DNA of 34,279 nt. Origin: Spirochaetales bacterium. GTDB lineage: Bacteria > Spirochaetota > Spirochaetia > JABEVK01. The position numbers and the translations under genes were made by a program. The notes under the pieces were generated by a model. The model ran no database searches and was not told the origin of the DNA. It was given only the letters and a program-made list of their open reading frames with translations. The stretch spans positions 1 through 34,279 of the forward strand of contig JABEVK010000082.1 in the NCBI GenBank assembly GCA_013044245.1, written 5' to 3'. Shown here one piece after another: positions 22,744-31,491 of the stretch. Each line of letters starts with the position of its first letter. The stretch's first letter is position 1.

Positions 22744-25700
22744 GTTCAGACCTCCCCACGAAGCCTGGATCGAATTTACCTGAAAAAGCTACAGGTGGTT
22801 TAGCCCAACTAGAAACGAAACTCTTTCAGAAGGTGAACCCGCTCGTAAAGTTTTCGGTCACACGCTATGTCTTGGCCGTGGCTATCTTCTTGGGGATTTT
22901 TGCGTTCGGTGTGGTTTCAACGGTAACTTTAGGCGTTGACTTAATGCCGGAGCTGAACATTCCCGTGGTTCTCGTGCGGGTTAATTATACCGGGGCGACC
23001 CCCGATGTTATTAACCAAGAAATTACCGAACCGATTGAAAACCAGGTGACCTCGATTGAAGGGGTTCAGGATATAGACTCGACCAGCTCCACCGGGGTAA
23101 GTCGCGTCCGAATTTCGTTTGATCAAAGCACGGACAAAAATGTTGACGCCAATTATGTCTCGGCAGCGGTGTCGCGAATTTTGCCTACTCTCCCCACGGG
23201 AATCCAAGCGCCCATGGTGTTAACCTTTGACCCGAACTCGCAACCGATTATTCAGTTTGGTGTCTGGGCTGATGGCGTTGGTATGGGGGGTGTCGGCGAT
23301 TACATTCAGAATCAACTCACGCCCCAGCTTGAGCGTATTCCAGGGGTAGCCAATATTCAGATTGACGGTTTAGTAACCCGTCAGATTCAGGTTTTGTTAG
23401 ACCCAAGTCGGCTGGCCTTATACGACCTTAACCCTCAAGCGGTCACGGCGGCGATAGCCGCTGATGAAGTTAACCTCCCCATTGGGTCGTTGTCCTTGGG
23501 GAAGGATACCTTAACCTTTGCTACGAACACTCAACCCGTCAATTTGTCCCAGATTCGGCAGACCCTGGTAGATTCCAATCGTGGCATTACCGTCGCCGAT
23601 TTAGGAACGGTGCGCGAAATGCCGGTACCGACCGACTATGTTCGTATTAACGGACACCCCGCCATTCTTTTGTCGATTTTGAAAACAACGGACTCAAACA
23701 CTGTTTCAGTTGGTGACGGAGTTCGCAAGGCCATGGCAACTATTAACCTGCCAACGGGCTATCACTTCGCCTACAGTAACGATACTACAGGCCCGATCCG
23801 TGCTTCGGTAGATCAAGCGTTTCAGGAACTGATCAATACCACCATTGTGGTGGCTATCATCGTCCTGTTATTTTTAGGCCGCTTAAATACGGCCTTTTCC
23901 GTAATTCTAGCCATTCCCATTGCGATCTCGGCTGGTCCTGTCTTGTTTGCTCTGGCAGGCTTTACGTTTAACTTGGTGTCGATTCTTGCCCTCATCGTGG
24001 CTATCGGTATTGTTGTCGACGACTCGATTGTTATCGCCGAGAACGTTGAGAGGTACCAACGGATGGGAATTCCCATCCGTGAAGCGGTACTGCGGGGGGC
24101 CAGCGAGGTGTTCTCGGCCGTAGTCGCCGCCTCGCTCTCGCTCTTAGCGGTGTTGATCCCTGTCAGTTTTATTGGTGGTGTTATTGGCCGTTATTTGATG
24201 CAGTTTTCGTTAGGCTTGTCTGCCGCAGTGCTCTTTTCACTGCTAGAGGCGTTGCTCTTCTTGACTGTTCGCTTGGCCTATACGCCGATGGCAAAAGACT
24301 ACGACTGGGTCGATTTTCTGCATAGCTTTACGTGGTTGCGAAAGTCTTTGCGTTGGGGGTGGAAGGCCTGGCGAAGCGGCTTTGGAATTTTGCTCCTCGT
24401 TGTGGGAGTTATCGTGATTCTGGTAACCAAAACTTGGTTGGCCGCCGTACTGATTCCCTTTTATCCGCTGATCTTAGCGCTCATTCATTATTTGGTTTAC
24501 ATTCTTCTTACCTTAGCTCAGGCTCTGACCATGACGTTGCACAATGCCACCGAAGCTATCGTTTCTTGGGTGCGGGACAGGTATGTTCATGGCTTGAAAG
24601 GGGTTTTGAAGTTCAACGGGCTCGTGTTGTTAGGGGCGTTGGCTCTGTTTGTCGGTACGGTGGTTTTTTTGGTACCGAAAATTCCGTTTAACTTTCAACC
24701 GGCCTCGGATGGCGGTCTAATGTATGTGAGTCTTCACATGCCTCCGGGGACTTCAGATGATATCGAAAATGAATACGTCGGAAAGATCGAACAAGTTCTT
24801 CTTAAGAAAAAGGAAGTAAAAACCGTTCAGACGTTGATCTACGCGGGGCAGGCTGATGCGGATTTAACCGTTCAATTGGTTTCGATCCAGCAACGAAAGA
24901 ACGTCTTTGAGCTTGCCCCTGAATGGCGAAAAGATCTCGAGCCTATTTTTGCCAAACAGCCCTCGGCGCGGTTGTTTGTCAATACAGCCAGGTATGGTGG
25001 CAACGCCGGAGGCTTTGGCGGAGGCACCGCTGAAATCACCTTTACTTCGGCTGACTTTGGTCTTTTAAAGAAAACAATTCCTCTGATTCGTAAAGAAGTA
25101 GAAAAGAACCCTTACGCCGTCGATGTGACCACCAGCTTAGACTATATGACTTTTCAACGTAACTTTATGCCTAACCAAACCGCGCTAAAGGGAACAGGAA
25201 TCACGACACAGCAGATTGCCTTGGCTTTAGAAACCTACGCTACTGGTATTCAAGCATCGAACCTCGTAAAAGGTGGTTTGAGCTACCCCGTTTATGTGAT
25301 GGCCAACCCCATCTTGCTTCATGGTGCTCAATCGCTACTGGATCTACAGGTCTATTCTCCGACTTTGCAAACGAACTTGAGTATGCGGCAATTGGGGTCA
25401 TTTGTGTTAACCGAGTCACCCTTGAGCATTACGCGGCATGACCGCCAGTACTCGGCTACCGTCGACATCGACCTTAAACCTAATGCGCCCCCTGCGTTAG
25501 CCTTTCAAAACATGGTACAAGCCGATTTGATTAAAGCGGGGTTAGTAGGGCAAGGGGTAGATGTGTCCAATGGTGGTGCGTTTAGCCCGCAAGCCCTGGC
25601 CGCTCAGTTAGGAACTTTATTACCCATGATCTTCGGTTTGGCGCTCTTCTTGGTCTACTTGGTGATGGCCTCGCAGTTTAACTCGTGGAAATACCCCATT

Positions 25701-26141
25701 TACCTTTTGATGCCAGTGCCCTTAGCGTTAATTGGCGCTTTGATTGCTGTGTACTTGTTTGGGGGCGGAATGGACCTGTTTGCCATGTTAGGCCTGTTGA
25801 TGCTAATTGGCCTATCGGCTAAGAACGCCATCATTTACCTTGAGTTCGTCATGGAACGAATAGGCAAAATGCCCTTAGCTCAGGCCTTGATTGAAGCGGC
25901 CGGGCTTCGGTTTCGACCAATCATTATGACCACTCTGACGGTTTTGATGATAAGTTTTCCGTTGATGTTTGCGGCGGGGCAGGGGGCTGAGTTTGGTCAA
26001 AAGGTCGGCGTTGTTATGTTGGGTGGGGTTCTAACTTCAGCAATTTTGACGTTTTTTGTCGTCCCCGCGGCGTTCTACCGGTTTGAACGTAAGCATACGA
26101 GCGCTAAAGACCTTCAAGCGGTAACTGTTTCGACGGAATAG
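22740..26141 (+). CDS. RND (HAE1-type) multidrug efflux pump with extra membrane insert
   Basis: An 1133-residue inner-membrane pump driven by protons. The TM1 region is 'FSVTRYVLAVAIFLGIFAF'. TM4 carries the proton-relay pair Asp427-Asp428 in 'GIVVDDSIVIAENVER', and TM10 Lys1028 in 'IGLSAKNAIIYLEFV'. The two large periplasmic loops are complete. About 100 residues longer than AcrB. The extra length lies between the first and second halves (about residues 545-605), where a Leu/Ile/Val-rich segment ('FGILLLVVGVIVILVTK', 'FYPLILALIHYLVYILLTLA') should add two or three helices. Function of the insert unknown. Last gene of the efflux operon; substrates unknown. Confidence 0.93.
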   Translation: MSSDLPTKPGSNLPEKATGGLAQLETKLFQKVNPLVKFSVTRYVLAVAIFLGIFAFGVVSTVTLGVDLMPELNIPVVLVRVNYTGATPDVINQEITEPIENQVTSIEGVQDIDSTSSTGVSRVRISFDQSTDKNVDANYVSAAVSRILPTLPTGIQAPMVLTFDPNSQPIIQFGVWADGVGMGGVGDYIQNQLTPQLERIPGVANIQIDGLVTRQIQVLLDPSRLALYDLNPQAVTAAIAADEVNLPIGSLSLGKDTLTFATNTQPVNLSQIRQTLVDSNRGITVADLGTVREMPVPTDYVRINGHPAILLSILKTTDSNTVSVGDGVRKAMATINLPTGYHFAYSNDTTGPIRASVDQAFQELINTTIVVAIIVLLFLGRLNTAFSVILAIPIAISAGPVLFALAGFTFNLVSILALIVAIGIVVDDSIVIAENVERYQRMGIPIREAVLRGASEVFSAVVAASLSLLAVLIPVSFIGGVIGRYLMQFSLGLSAAVLFSLLEALLFLTVRLAYTPMAKDYDWVDFLHSFTWLRKSLRWGWKAWRSGFGILLLVVGVIVILVTKTWLAAVLIPFYPLILALIHYLVYILLTLAQALTMTLHNATEAIVSWVRDRYVHGLKGVLKFNGLVLLGALALFVGTVVFLVPKIPFNFQPASDGGLMYVSLHMPPGTSDDIENEYVGKIEQVLLKKKEVKTVQTLIYAGQADADLTVQLVSIQQRKNVFELAPEWRKDLEPIFAKQPSARLFVNTARYGGNAGGFGGGTAEITFTSADFGLLKKTIPLIRKEVEKNPYAVDVTTSLDYMTFQRNFMPNQTALKGTGITTQQIALALETYATGIQASNLVKGGLSYPVYVMANPILLHGAQSLLDLQVYSPTLQTNLSMRQLGSFVLTESPLSITRHDRQYSATVDIDLKPNAPPALAFQNMVQADLIKAGLVGQGVDVSNGGAFSPQALAAQLGTLLPMIFGLALFLVYLVMASQFNSWKYPIYLLMPVPLALIGALIAVYLFGGGMDLFAMLGLLMLIGLSAKNAIIYLEFVMERIGKMPLAQALIEAAGLRFRPIIMTTLTVLMISFPLMFAAGQGAEFGQKVGVVMLGGVLTSAILTFFVVPAAFYRFERKHTSAKDLQAVTVSTE

Positions 26142-26472
26142 ACGGTACCTGCTGAGGAATTGCCGTCACGGTGAAATATTCCGAGTCTCAACGAAAAATA
26201 GTGGTGGGCTTGGGTTGCTTTGTTACATAGTAAAGTACCCAAAGCTCATCTAGACGTTAATAATCTCCTGAGGTATAATTAAAGTTGATGTTTTAGTTTC
26301 ATCTGGTGAATAGCAATAATTTAATGGTTTTTTACTCAAATCTTTTTGTGTTTCCCAGAGAAAACCTCTACGAATTGAATAACCGTTAGTAGCTAATGGT
26401 GTGAGTATATCACTAAACTTTGTCCGATTTTTCTTAAAAGAAAATGAAGGTAAAAAATAAACAAGGAAACAG
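26142..26472 (+). promoter_or_regulatory. Intergenic region and long leader of the fatty-acid operon
   Basis: 331 bp with no convincing gene. A promoter candidate has -35 tagacg (26251-26256), 17-bp spacer and a perfect -10 tataat (26274-26279). Transcription from about 26286 would give a leader of roughly 187 nt, markedly AT-rich compared with the flanking genes. The leader contains an inverted repeat at 26429-26444. I recognise no known riboswitch. 'aaggaaac' before 26473 is the ribosome site. A gacgg/ccgtc inverted repeat just after the pump stop lacks a T-run. Confidence 0.5.
26429..26444. promoter_or_regulatory. Inverted repeat in the leader of the fatty-acid operon
   Basis: ttttctt and aagaaaa flank a 2-base centre, 28 bp upstream of the first ATG. 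As DNA this is operator-like; as RNA the loop is too tight and AT-only for a stable hairpin. A lipid-responsive repressor site is possible but unproven. Confidence 0.3.
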
Positions 26473-27408
26473 ATGAAAAAATTTCATCGAGACCAATGGG
26501 CGCTGATTCTCGGTGGCTCAAGCGGCTTTGGCTTGGCCACAGCAAAAAAACTCGCCCAGGAAGGCATGAGCGTCTGCATTCTTCACCGTGACCGCAAAGG
26601 CGCAATGGAACGTATTGAACAAGAGTTTGACACCATTCGGACTCTCGGGGGTGGCTTTCTTTCTTTAAATGTTGATGCGTTGAGTGAAGAGGGAATGACG
26701 ACTTCTCTTGACGCTTTAAAAACGTCCATGGGCTCCGGCAAGGTGCGTGTTTTGCTCCATTCGATCGCTTTTGGCAACCTTAAACCTATCGTGGGCATGG
26801 TTAAGTCGACACGGGCAGAAACCGCTGTGGGTCAGTTGGCCCAAGAGCTAGGCTTAGAGGCTCAAACGGTAACACAGGCTCTCGAACGCCTTTTTCAAGC
26901 GGGAGTTCCTCAGTTTCACACTTTAATTCCGCCAGTTTACGGTGAAACGCTTATCGAAGATGAAGACATGTCCAGAACTGTTTTCAGCATGGGAACCAGC
27001 CTTTTGACCTGGGTTCAAAAGGTTTTCACGGCGCAACTTTTTGCCTCGGATGCTCGTGTTTTCGGCATGACGAGTGAGGGCAACGAAGTGGCCTGGAGAG
27101 GTTACGCTGCAGTGTCGGCTGCCAAAACCGCCATGGAAGCTGTCTCGCGTGCCATAGCCGTTGAGTTTGCACCCTACGGTATTCGATCGAACATAATTCA
27201 AGCGGGAGTAACAGAAACCCCAGCCCTTGCCGCCATCCCCGGTAATCAATCCATGAAAGCTGCCGCGCGTTTGCGCAACCCTTTTGGAAGGCTCACAGTA
27301 CCCGAAGACGTCGCCAACGTGATTTCCCTTTTGTGCACCGATGAAGCCGCCTGGATCAACGGTGCTTTGATTAGGGTTGACGGTGGAGAACACGTCAGTG
27401 CCGGCTAA
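26473..27408 (+). CDS. Enoyl-ACP reductase, FabI/FabL-like SDR with insertion
   Basis: A 311-residue NAD(P)H-dependent short-chain dehydrogenase that should catalyse the last reduction of fatty-acid elongation (trans-2-enoyl-ACP to acyl-ACP). Nucleotide-binding 'LGGSSGFGLATAKKLA' (13-27). The catalytic pair is Tyr211 and Lys218 in 'GYAAVSAAKTAMEA': a Y-x6-K spacing, the mark of enoyl reductases, not the Y-x3-K of ketoreductases. 'LLHSIAFGNL' matches the FabI/FabL 'SIAF' strand. Between that strand and the catalytic helix there are about 55 extra residues (108-165, including 'QLAQELGLEAQTVTQALERL') absent from the usual 250-260-residue enzyme. First gene of the operon. Confidence 0.8.
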   Translation: MKKFHRDQWALILGGSSGFGLATAKKLAQEGMSVCILHRDRKGAMERIEQEFDTIRTLGGGFLSLNVDALSEEGMTTSLDALKTSMGSGKVRVLLHSIAFGNLKPIVGMVKSTRAETAVGQLAQELGLEAQTVTQALERLFQAGVPQFHTLIPPVYGETLIEDEDMSRTVFSMGTSLLTWVQKVFTAQLFASDARVFGMTSEGNEVAWRGYAAVSAAKTAMEAVSRAIAVEFAPYGIRSNIIQAGVTETPALAAIPGNQSMKAAARLRNPFGRLTVPEDVANVISLLCTDEAAWINGALIRVDGGEHVSAG

Positions 27409-28423
27409 ACCTACCGATGCCGTCAGTGAATCCTGGTTTTTTATTCATGGAATGGGGCACTTTCACCCCGAAAATGTCCTTGATAATGCTTTTTTTGAAT
27501 CCTTAGACATTGGAACAGATGATCAATGGATTACCGAACGGGTAGGTATCCATACCCGGCGTACGGTACTTCCGCTTGATTACATTCGTTCAACGTATAA
27601 CGCCGACCCCCGTGCAGCCCATGAAGCTTCGTTGTACACGAACGCACAGACCGGGGCTCAAGCAGCGCGAATGGCTCTTGGCCGTGCGCGGCTGACCCCT
27701 GCCGATATAGGCTTAGTGATCGCTGGTGGGTGTTCTCCCCAGTATACTATCCCTGCCGAAGCCTGCCAGATTGCTGCGGAACTGGGAATTGAGGCTACCT
27801 GCTTTGACCTGAACTCAGCCTGTTCGAGTTTTGTCGCGGGTCTCCATTTTATACTTTCGCAAAGACCCGAAACCTTACCCGATTACATTTTACTGGTTAA
27901 CCCTGAAAACACGACAAGAACCATTGATTACCGTGATAGAAGCTCGGCCGTTCTTTGGGGTGATGGCACCTCAGCCGCGATCCTTTCCACCCGTGTACCG
28001 TCTGCCTTTCGTGTAACGAAATCGACTTTACACTCTGACCCGTCGGGTTGGTCGAAAGTCAAGATTTCCACCGGTGGGCATTTTACTCAAAATGGGTCAG
28101 CGGTTCAGGCCTTTGCCATTCGCAAATCCAGTGAGTCACTCCGAGAAATGCGCGAACATTTAAATCATCCCCAAGCCTATTTTATTGGGCATCAAGCCAA
28201 CTTAACGATGCTCAGTTCTGTGTGTGAACGCCTTGAGGTCCCCCCCCATCGGCACCTTTACAACGTTGATCAGTTTGGCAACTGCGGCGCCGCGGGGGCC
28301 CCTGGAGTCTTATCGCAGAACTGGGAACGCTTTGTCCCCGGTGATGCGATTGCCCTTGTTGTGGTCGGCTCAGGACTGACTTGGGGTGGAATAGCACTTC
28401 AAGTTTCAGAGGAAAAACCGTGA
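27398..28423 (+). CDS. 3-oxoacyl-ACP synthase III (FabH-like)
   Basis: A 341-residue thiolase-fold condensing enzyme of the KAS III type, normally joining an acyl-CoA starter to malonyl-ACP to begin a chain. Catalytic triad: Cys142 ('DLNSACSSFVAGL'), His265 ('IGHQANLTML') and Asn295 ('DQFGNCGAAGAP'). Early 'DDQWITERVGIHTRRT' is the classic FabH N-terminal motif. I choose GTG 27398, which has 'ggtggag' at a good distance and overlaps the previous gene by 11 bp; in-frame starts at 27377 (TTG) and 27383 (GTG) are alternatives. Starter specificity cannot be read from sequence. Confidence 0.88.
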   Translation: MPAKPTDAVSESWFFIHGMGHFHPENVLDNAFFESLDIGTDDQWITERVGIHTRRTVLPLDYIRSTYNADPRAAHEASLYTNAQTGAQAARMALGRARLTPADIGLVIAGGCSPQYTIPAEACQIAAELGIEATCFDLNSACSSFVAGLHFILSQRPETLPDYILLVNPENTTRTIDYRDRSSAVLWGDGTSAAILSTRVPSAFRVTKSTLHSDPSGWSKVKISTGGHFTQNGSAVQAFAIRKSSESLREMREHLNHPQAYFIGHQANLTMLSSVCERLEVPPHRHLYNVDQFGNCGAAGAPGVLSQNWERFVPGDAIALVVVGSGLTWGGIALQVSEEKP

Positions 28424-29010
28424 AATACTCAGATTACCTTCAAAAGACCTCACTCGATAAACAAGAACTTCTTGCTTTAGCTTGGGGAACTCTCGTTGAA
28501 GACCCTCCCGAAGGGGGATTTGCCAACCTTCCCGCCCCTCCCATGTTGATGCTGGACAGGGTTACCTTGATTGAACATAAGGGAAGTCGAGGCAGGATTA
28601 TTGCCGAACAGGACGTGAACCTCGATGCCTGGTTTTTTCAATGTCATTTTCGTACCGACCCTGTTCAACCAGGCTGTCTGGGGGTTGATGCTATTTGGCA
28701 ACTCTTGGGGATCTATACAGGAATCCGTGGGGCAAAGGGTGCAGGAAGAGCACTTGGTGTCGGTGAGATCGAATTCTTGGGTCAAATACGACCCCATAAC
28801 AAGGTCGTACGCTATGAAATTGATATTCGCAGGTTCTCGGACTTGCCTTCGGCCGGTAGCGCCATAGCCGTGGGAAATGGCCGCGTTTACGTCGATGACG
28901 AGCTGATTTATAACCTCACCGATGCCAAAGTAGGCATCTTTTTGGGGATTCGCTACGAAGATTATCCGCACCGTTCACCAAAAGCGGTGGGGGGAGTGAT
29001 GCGTCGATGA
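28420..29010 (+). CDS. fabA: FabA-type 3-hydroxyacyl-ACP dehydratase (isomerase-capable family)
   Basis: A 196-residue hot-dog-fold dehydratase that resembles FabA rather than FabZ: 'PAPPMLMLDRVTLI' (38-51), the active-site His76 in 'QCHFRTDPVQPGCLGVDAIWQLLG' (about 74-97, given here in parts) with Asp90, and 'LGVGEIEFLGQIRP'. FabA enzymes dehydrate 3-hydroxydecanoyl-ACP and isomerise trans-2 to cis-3, seeding unsaturated fatty acids without oxygen. Whether this one isomerises is not visible. Its GTG start forms a 4-bp overlap (GTGA) with the KAS III stop; no upstream ribosome site is needed for coupled reading. Confidence 0.85.
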   Translation: MKYSDYLQKTSLDKQELLALAWGTLVEDPPEGGFANLPAPPMLMLDRVTLIEHKGSRGRIIAEQDVNLDAWFFQCHFRTDPVQPGCLGVDAIWQLLGIYTGIRGAKGAGRALGVGEIEFLGQIRPHNKVVRYEIDIRRFSDLPSAGSAIAVGNGRVYVDDELIYNLTDAKVGIFLGIRYEDYPHRSPKAVGGVMRR

Positions 29011-29726
29011 AACCTATAGCACTTGTCACCGGCGGCGCCGGAGGTATCGGTGCGGCCATATGCCGTGAACTCAGCCAAGCTGGTTTTTCTGTAGGAATCC
29101 ACTACAACAAAGGTCGTGAAGCCGCTGTCTTGCTTGCCGAGGAGCTCCCCGATTCCTTTGTTATTGAAGCTGACTTGGGGACAGAAGTCGGTGTTGATTC
29201 GGTCTATGAACAGCTTAAATCGCGCGAAGCTTTGGCTGTTTTAGTCAATAATGCCGGTATCGCGGTCGATGCTCCGTTGTTTTCTGCTAAACTAGCGGAT
29301 TTTGACACTACAGTGGCCACCAACATGAGAAGTGTCTGGTACCTCACCAAACGTCTTTCTCGTTTGATGATCCGCAAAAAAGAAGGCAGAATCATCAACA
29401 TTTCCAGCGTCGTAGGAAGCACGGGTAACCCTACACAAACGGCTTATGGTATGACCAAAGCGGCCCTTGATAATTTTACCAAGTCTGCGGCCGCAGAATT
29501 GGCCGCCTACAATATTCTTGTCAACTCAGTGGCCCCTGGTTTTATTGAAACTGCCATGACATCCAAACTTGACGCCAAAGTTCAAGAAGATATTTTGAAG
29601 CGAATTCCTTTAGGGCGAATGGGAAGACCTGATGAAGTGGCACGCCTGGTCAGATTTCTGGCCACAGAAGGGTCGTACTGCACCGGAAGTGTGTTTCACG
29701 TTAATGGAGGCCTTTATGGAGGCTAA
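29007..29726 (+). CDS. fabG: 3-oxoacyl-ACP reductase FabG
   Basis: A 239-residue SDR that reduces 3-oxoacyl-ACP with NADPH. 'LVTGGAGGIGAAICREL' (6-22) is the cofactor loop; 'NNAGIAVDAPLF' (81-92); catalytic Asn106, Ser134 ('INISSVVGS'), Tyr147 and Lys151 ('YGMTK'); 'NSVAPGFIETAMT' is the usual C-terminal substrate-lid start. Length is typical. ATG overlaps the FabA stop by 4 bp. It supplies the keto-reduction step between the operon's KAS enzymes and its two dehydratases. Confidence 0.93.
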   Translation: MKPIALVTGGAGGIGAAICRELSQAGFSVGIHYNKGREAAVLLAEELPDSFVIEADLGTEVGVDSVYEQLKSREALAVLVNNAGIAVDAPLFSAKLADFDTTVATNMRSVWYLTKRLSRLMIRKKEGRIINISSVVGSTGNPTQTAYGMTKAALDNFTKSAAAELAAYNILVNSVAPGFIETAMTSKLDAKVQEDILKRIPLGRMGRPDEVARLVRFLATEGSYCTGSVFHVNGGLYGG

Positions 29727-30189
29727 AACTTACCCACCGCTGACCCCTGAGCAGATTCTTGCATTACTGCCTCAGCAACGTCCCTTTCGATTTGTTGACG
29801 AGATTCTGGAAGTGGATGCAAAACACATCGTTGGTAAATATACTTTCCGAGCTGATGAATACTTTTATTCGGGACATTTTCCTGGAAAACCCGTTACTCC
29901 CGGCGTGATTTTACTTGAAGCACTTTGCCAAGTTGGTGTAGTTTGCCAAGGCATTTACCTTGTGGGAATCGAGTTGCCCCCCGAAGAGCATCACGATTGG
30001 CTTACGATGTTTTCGGACGCACAGGTTGAATTTAATAGGCCTGTTCTTCCCGGAGAAACCGTGACACTACGAGGAGACCTTGTTTTTTGGCGTCGAAAAA
30101 AACTTCGTGCCAATGTTCAAATGTTTGCCAGTGATGGTAGTCTGGTTGTCAGCGGTACCGCCTCTGGCATAGGAGTGAAAAATGCCTAA
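29716..30189 (+). CDS. FabZ-type 3-hydroxyacyl-ACP dehydratase
   Basis: A 157-residue hot-dog dehydratase. 'LLPQQRPFRFVDEILEVD' (17-34) and 'GHFPGKPVTPGVILLEAL' (53-70) are FabZ signatures, with catalytic His54 and Glu68. It should dehydrate 3-hydroxyacyl-ACP over a range of chain lengths. ATG 29716 is taken because 'ggagg' lies 6 bp before it; ATG 29704 and a start far inside fabG (29632) are less likely. It overlaps fabG by 11 bp and the next gene by 8 bp. A second dehydratase beside the FabA-type one suggests division of labour. Confidence 0.9.
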   Translation: MEAKTYPPLTPEQILALLPQQRPFRFVDEILEVDAKHIVGKYTFRADEYFYSGHFPGKPVTPGVILLEALCQVGVVCQGIYLVGIELPPEEHHDWLTMFSDAQVEFNRPVLPGETVTLRGDLVFWRRKKLRANVQMFASDGSLVVSGTASGIGVKNA

Positions 30190-31456
30190 TACGCGAGTTG
30201 TGATTACAGGAATGGGGGTTGTTGCTTCTAACGCTTTAGGATTACCCGCTTACGAAGCGGCCCTTCGGGAAGGGCTTTCTGGTATTAGGTACTATGATAA
30301 GCTCAAAGACCTCAAGTTTGGATGCCAAGTTGGCGGTATTCCGCAGGGCATTGAAGAGCTTAAAAAAACTTATTTTTCTGAAGACAGACTCTTGGCTATG
30401 AACAGTTCTATGCTGTATGCCGGTATTGCTGGCCTTGATTGTTGGCGCGATGCAGGATTTTCGGATCCTCAAGAGAATGATTCCATCGATTGGGATACCG
30501 GAGCTATTATTGGAACAGGTATAGGGGGAGCCGATACGATGTGCGAAATCGTGGCGCCTCAGGTTACGGCAGGCAATGTTCGACGCCTGGGTAGCAGTAT
30601 GGTGGAACAAACCATGGCTAGCTCTGTCAGCGCCCTTGTCGGAGGTCTTTTAGGCCTGGGAGGTCAAGTGACCACCAACTCCAGCGCTTGTTCCACTGGG
30701 ACCGAAGCCGTCATCAATGCCTACTATCATATCAAAGAAGGGCGTTCCCTACGGATGCTTGCCGGCGGTGCCGAAGGCAGTTCCCACTTTATTTGGGGAT
30801 GTTTTGACTCTATGCGGGTATTAGGCCGTGGTTTTAACGACCGTCCTGAACAAGCATCTCGCCCCATGAGTGCTTCGACGGGAGGTTTCATTCCCGGATC
30901 AGGTTCAGGGATATTGATGCTGGAATCCTTGGAAAGCGCCTTGTCACGGGGAGCAAAAATCTACGCTGAAGTACGGGGTGGACATATCAACAGTGGCGGA
31001 CAACGGGGTAAGGGAAGTATGACTTCACCAAACCCGGTCGGAGTTCAGCGTTGTATCAAAGATGCCATGGAAAGCGCAGGCGTCCAACCCTCTGATATCG
31101 ATGTCATCAATGGACATTTAACGGGAACGATGGCAGATCCTTTAGAGTTCGAGAACTGGAGTGCGGCACTGGGCTGTTCTGCCGATCAGTTTCCTTTGAT
31201 CAACTCAACAAAATCGATGATTGGTCATGCCTTAGGGGCCGCAGGTGGACTTGAGTGTGTCGCCTCGGTACTTCAAGTGTCTCATGGCTTTGTCCATGGA
31301 TCAATCAACTGTGAAGACTTGCACCCGAGTTTAGTTCCGTATCATAAAAGCATTGTGCAAAAAACCATAGATCACGAAACACGCCTCTTGGCCAAAGCCA
31401 GTTTTGGTTTTGGTGATGTCAATGCGTGCGTATTCTTTCAAAAATGGACTCGATAA
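30182..31456 (+). CDS. 3-oxoacyl-ACP synthase II (FabF/KAS II-like)
   Basis: A 424-residue elongating condensing enzyme. 'VVITGMGVVASNALG' at the N-terminus; nucleophile Cys170 in 'TNSSACSTGTEAVINA'; His312 in 'VINGHLTGTMADPLEFE'; His349 in 'NSTKSMIGHALGAAG'. The Cys-His-His set is complete. Most KAS II enzymes have 'NAHGTST' around the first His, so 'NGHLTGT' is a variant, which may indicate a sub-branch with special substrate use. 'aggag' before ATG 30182. It elongates the chain on the carrier protein encoded next. Confidence 0.9.
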   Translation: MPNTRVVITGMGVVASNALGLPAYEAALREGLSGIRYYDKLKDLKFGCQVGGIPQGIEELKKTYFSEDRLLAMNSSMLYAGIAGLDCWRDAGFSDPQENDSIDWDTGAIIGTGIGGADTMCEIVAPQVTAGNVRRLGSSMVEQTMASSVSALVGGLLGLGGQVTTNSSACSTGTEAVINAYYHIKEGRSLRMLAGGAEGSSHFIWGCFDSMRVLGRGFNDRPEQASRPMSASTGGFIPGSGSGILMLESLESALSRGAKIYAEVRGGHINSGGQRGKGSMTSPNPVGVQRCIKDAMESAGVQPSDIDVINGHLTGTMADPLEFENWSAALGCSADQFPLINSTKSMIGHALGAAGGLECVASVLQVSHGFVHGSINCEDLHPSLVPYHKSIVQKTIDHETRLLAKASFGFGDVNACVFFQKWTR

Positions 31457-31491
31457 TTTCTTGAAGATATGCCCATAGGAGGGGCAAGATT

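Noticed and set aside
26142-26168. gacgg/ccgtc repeat after the pump gene as terminator
   Set aside because: Only 5 bp of stem, a 16-nt loop and no following T-run.
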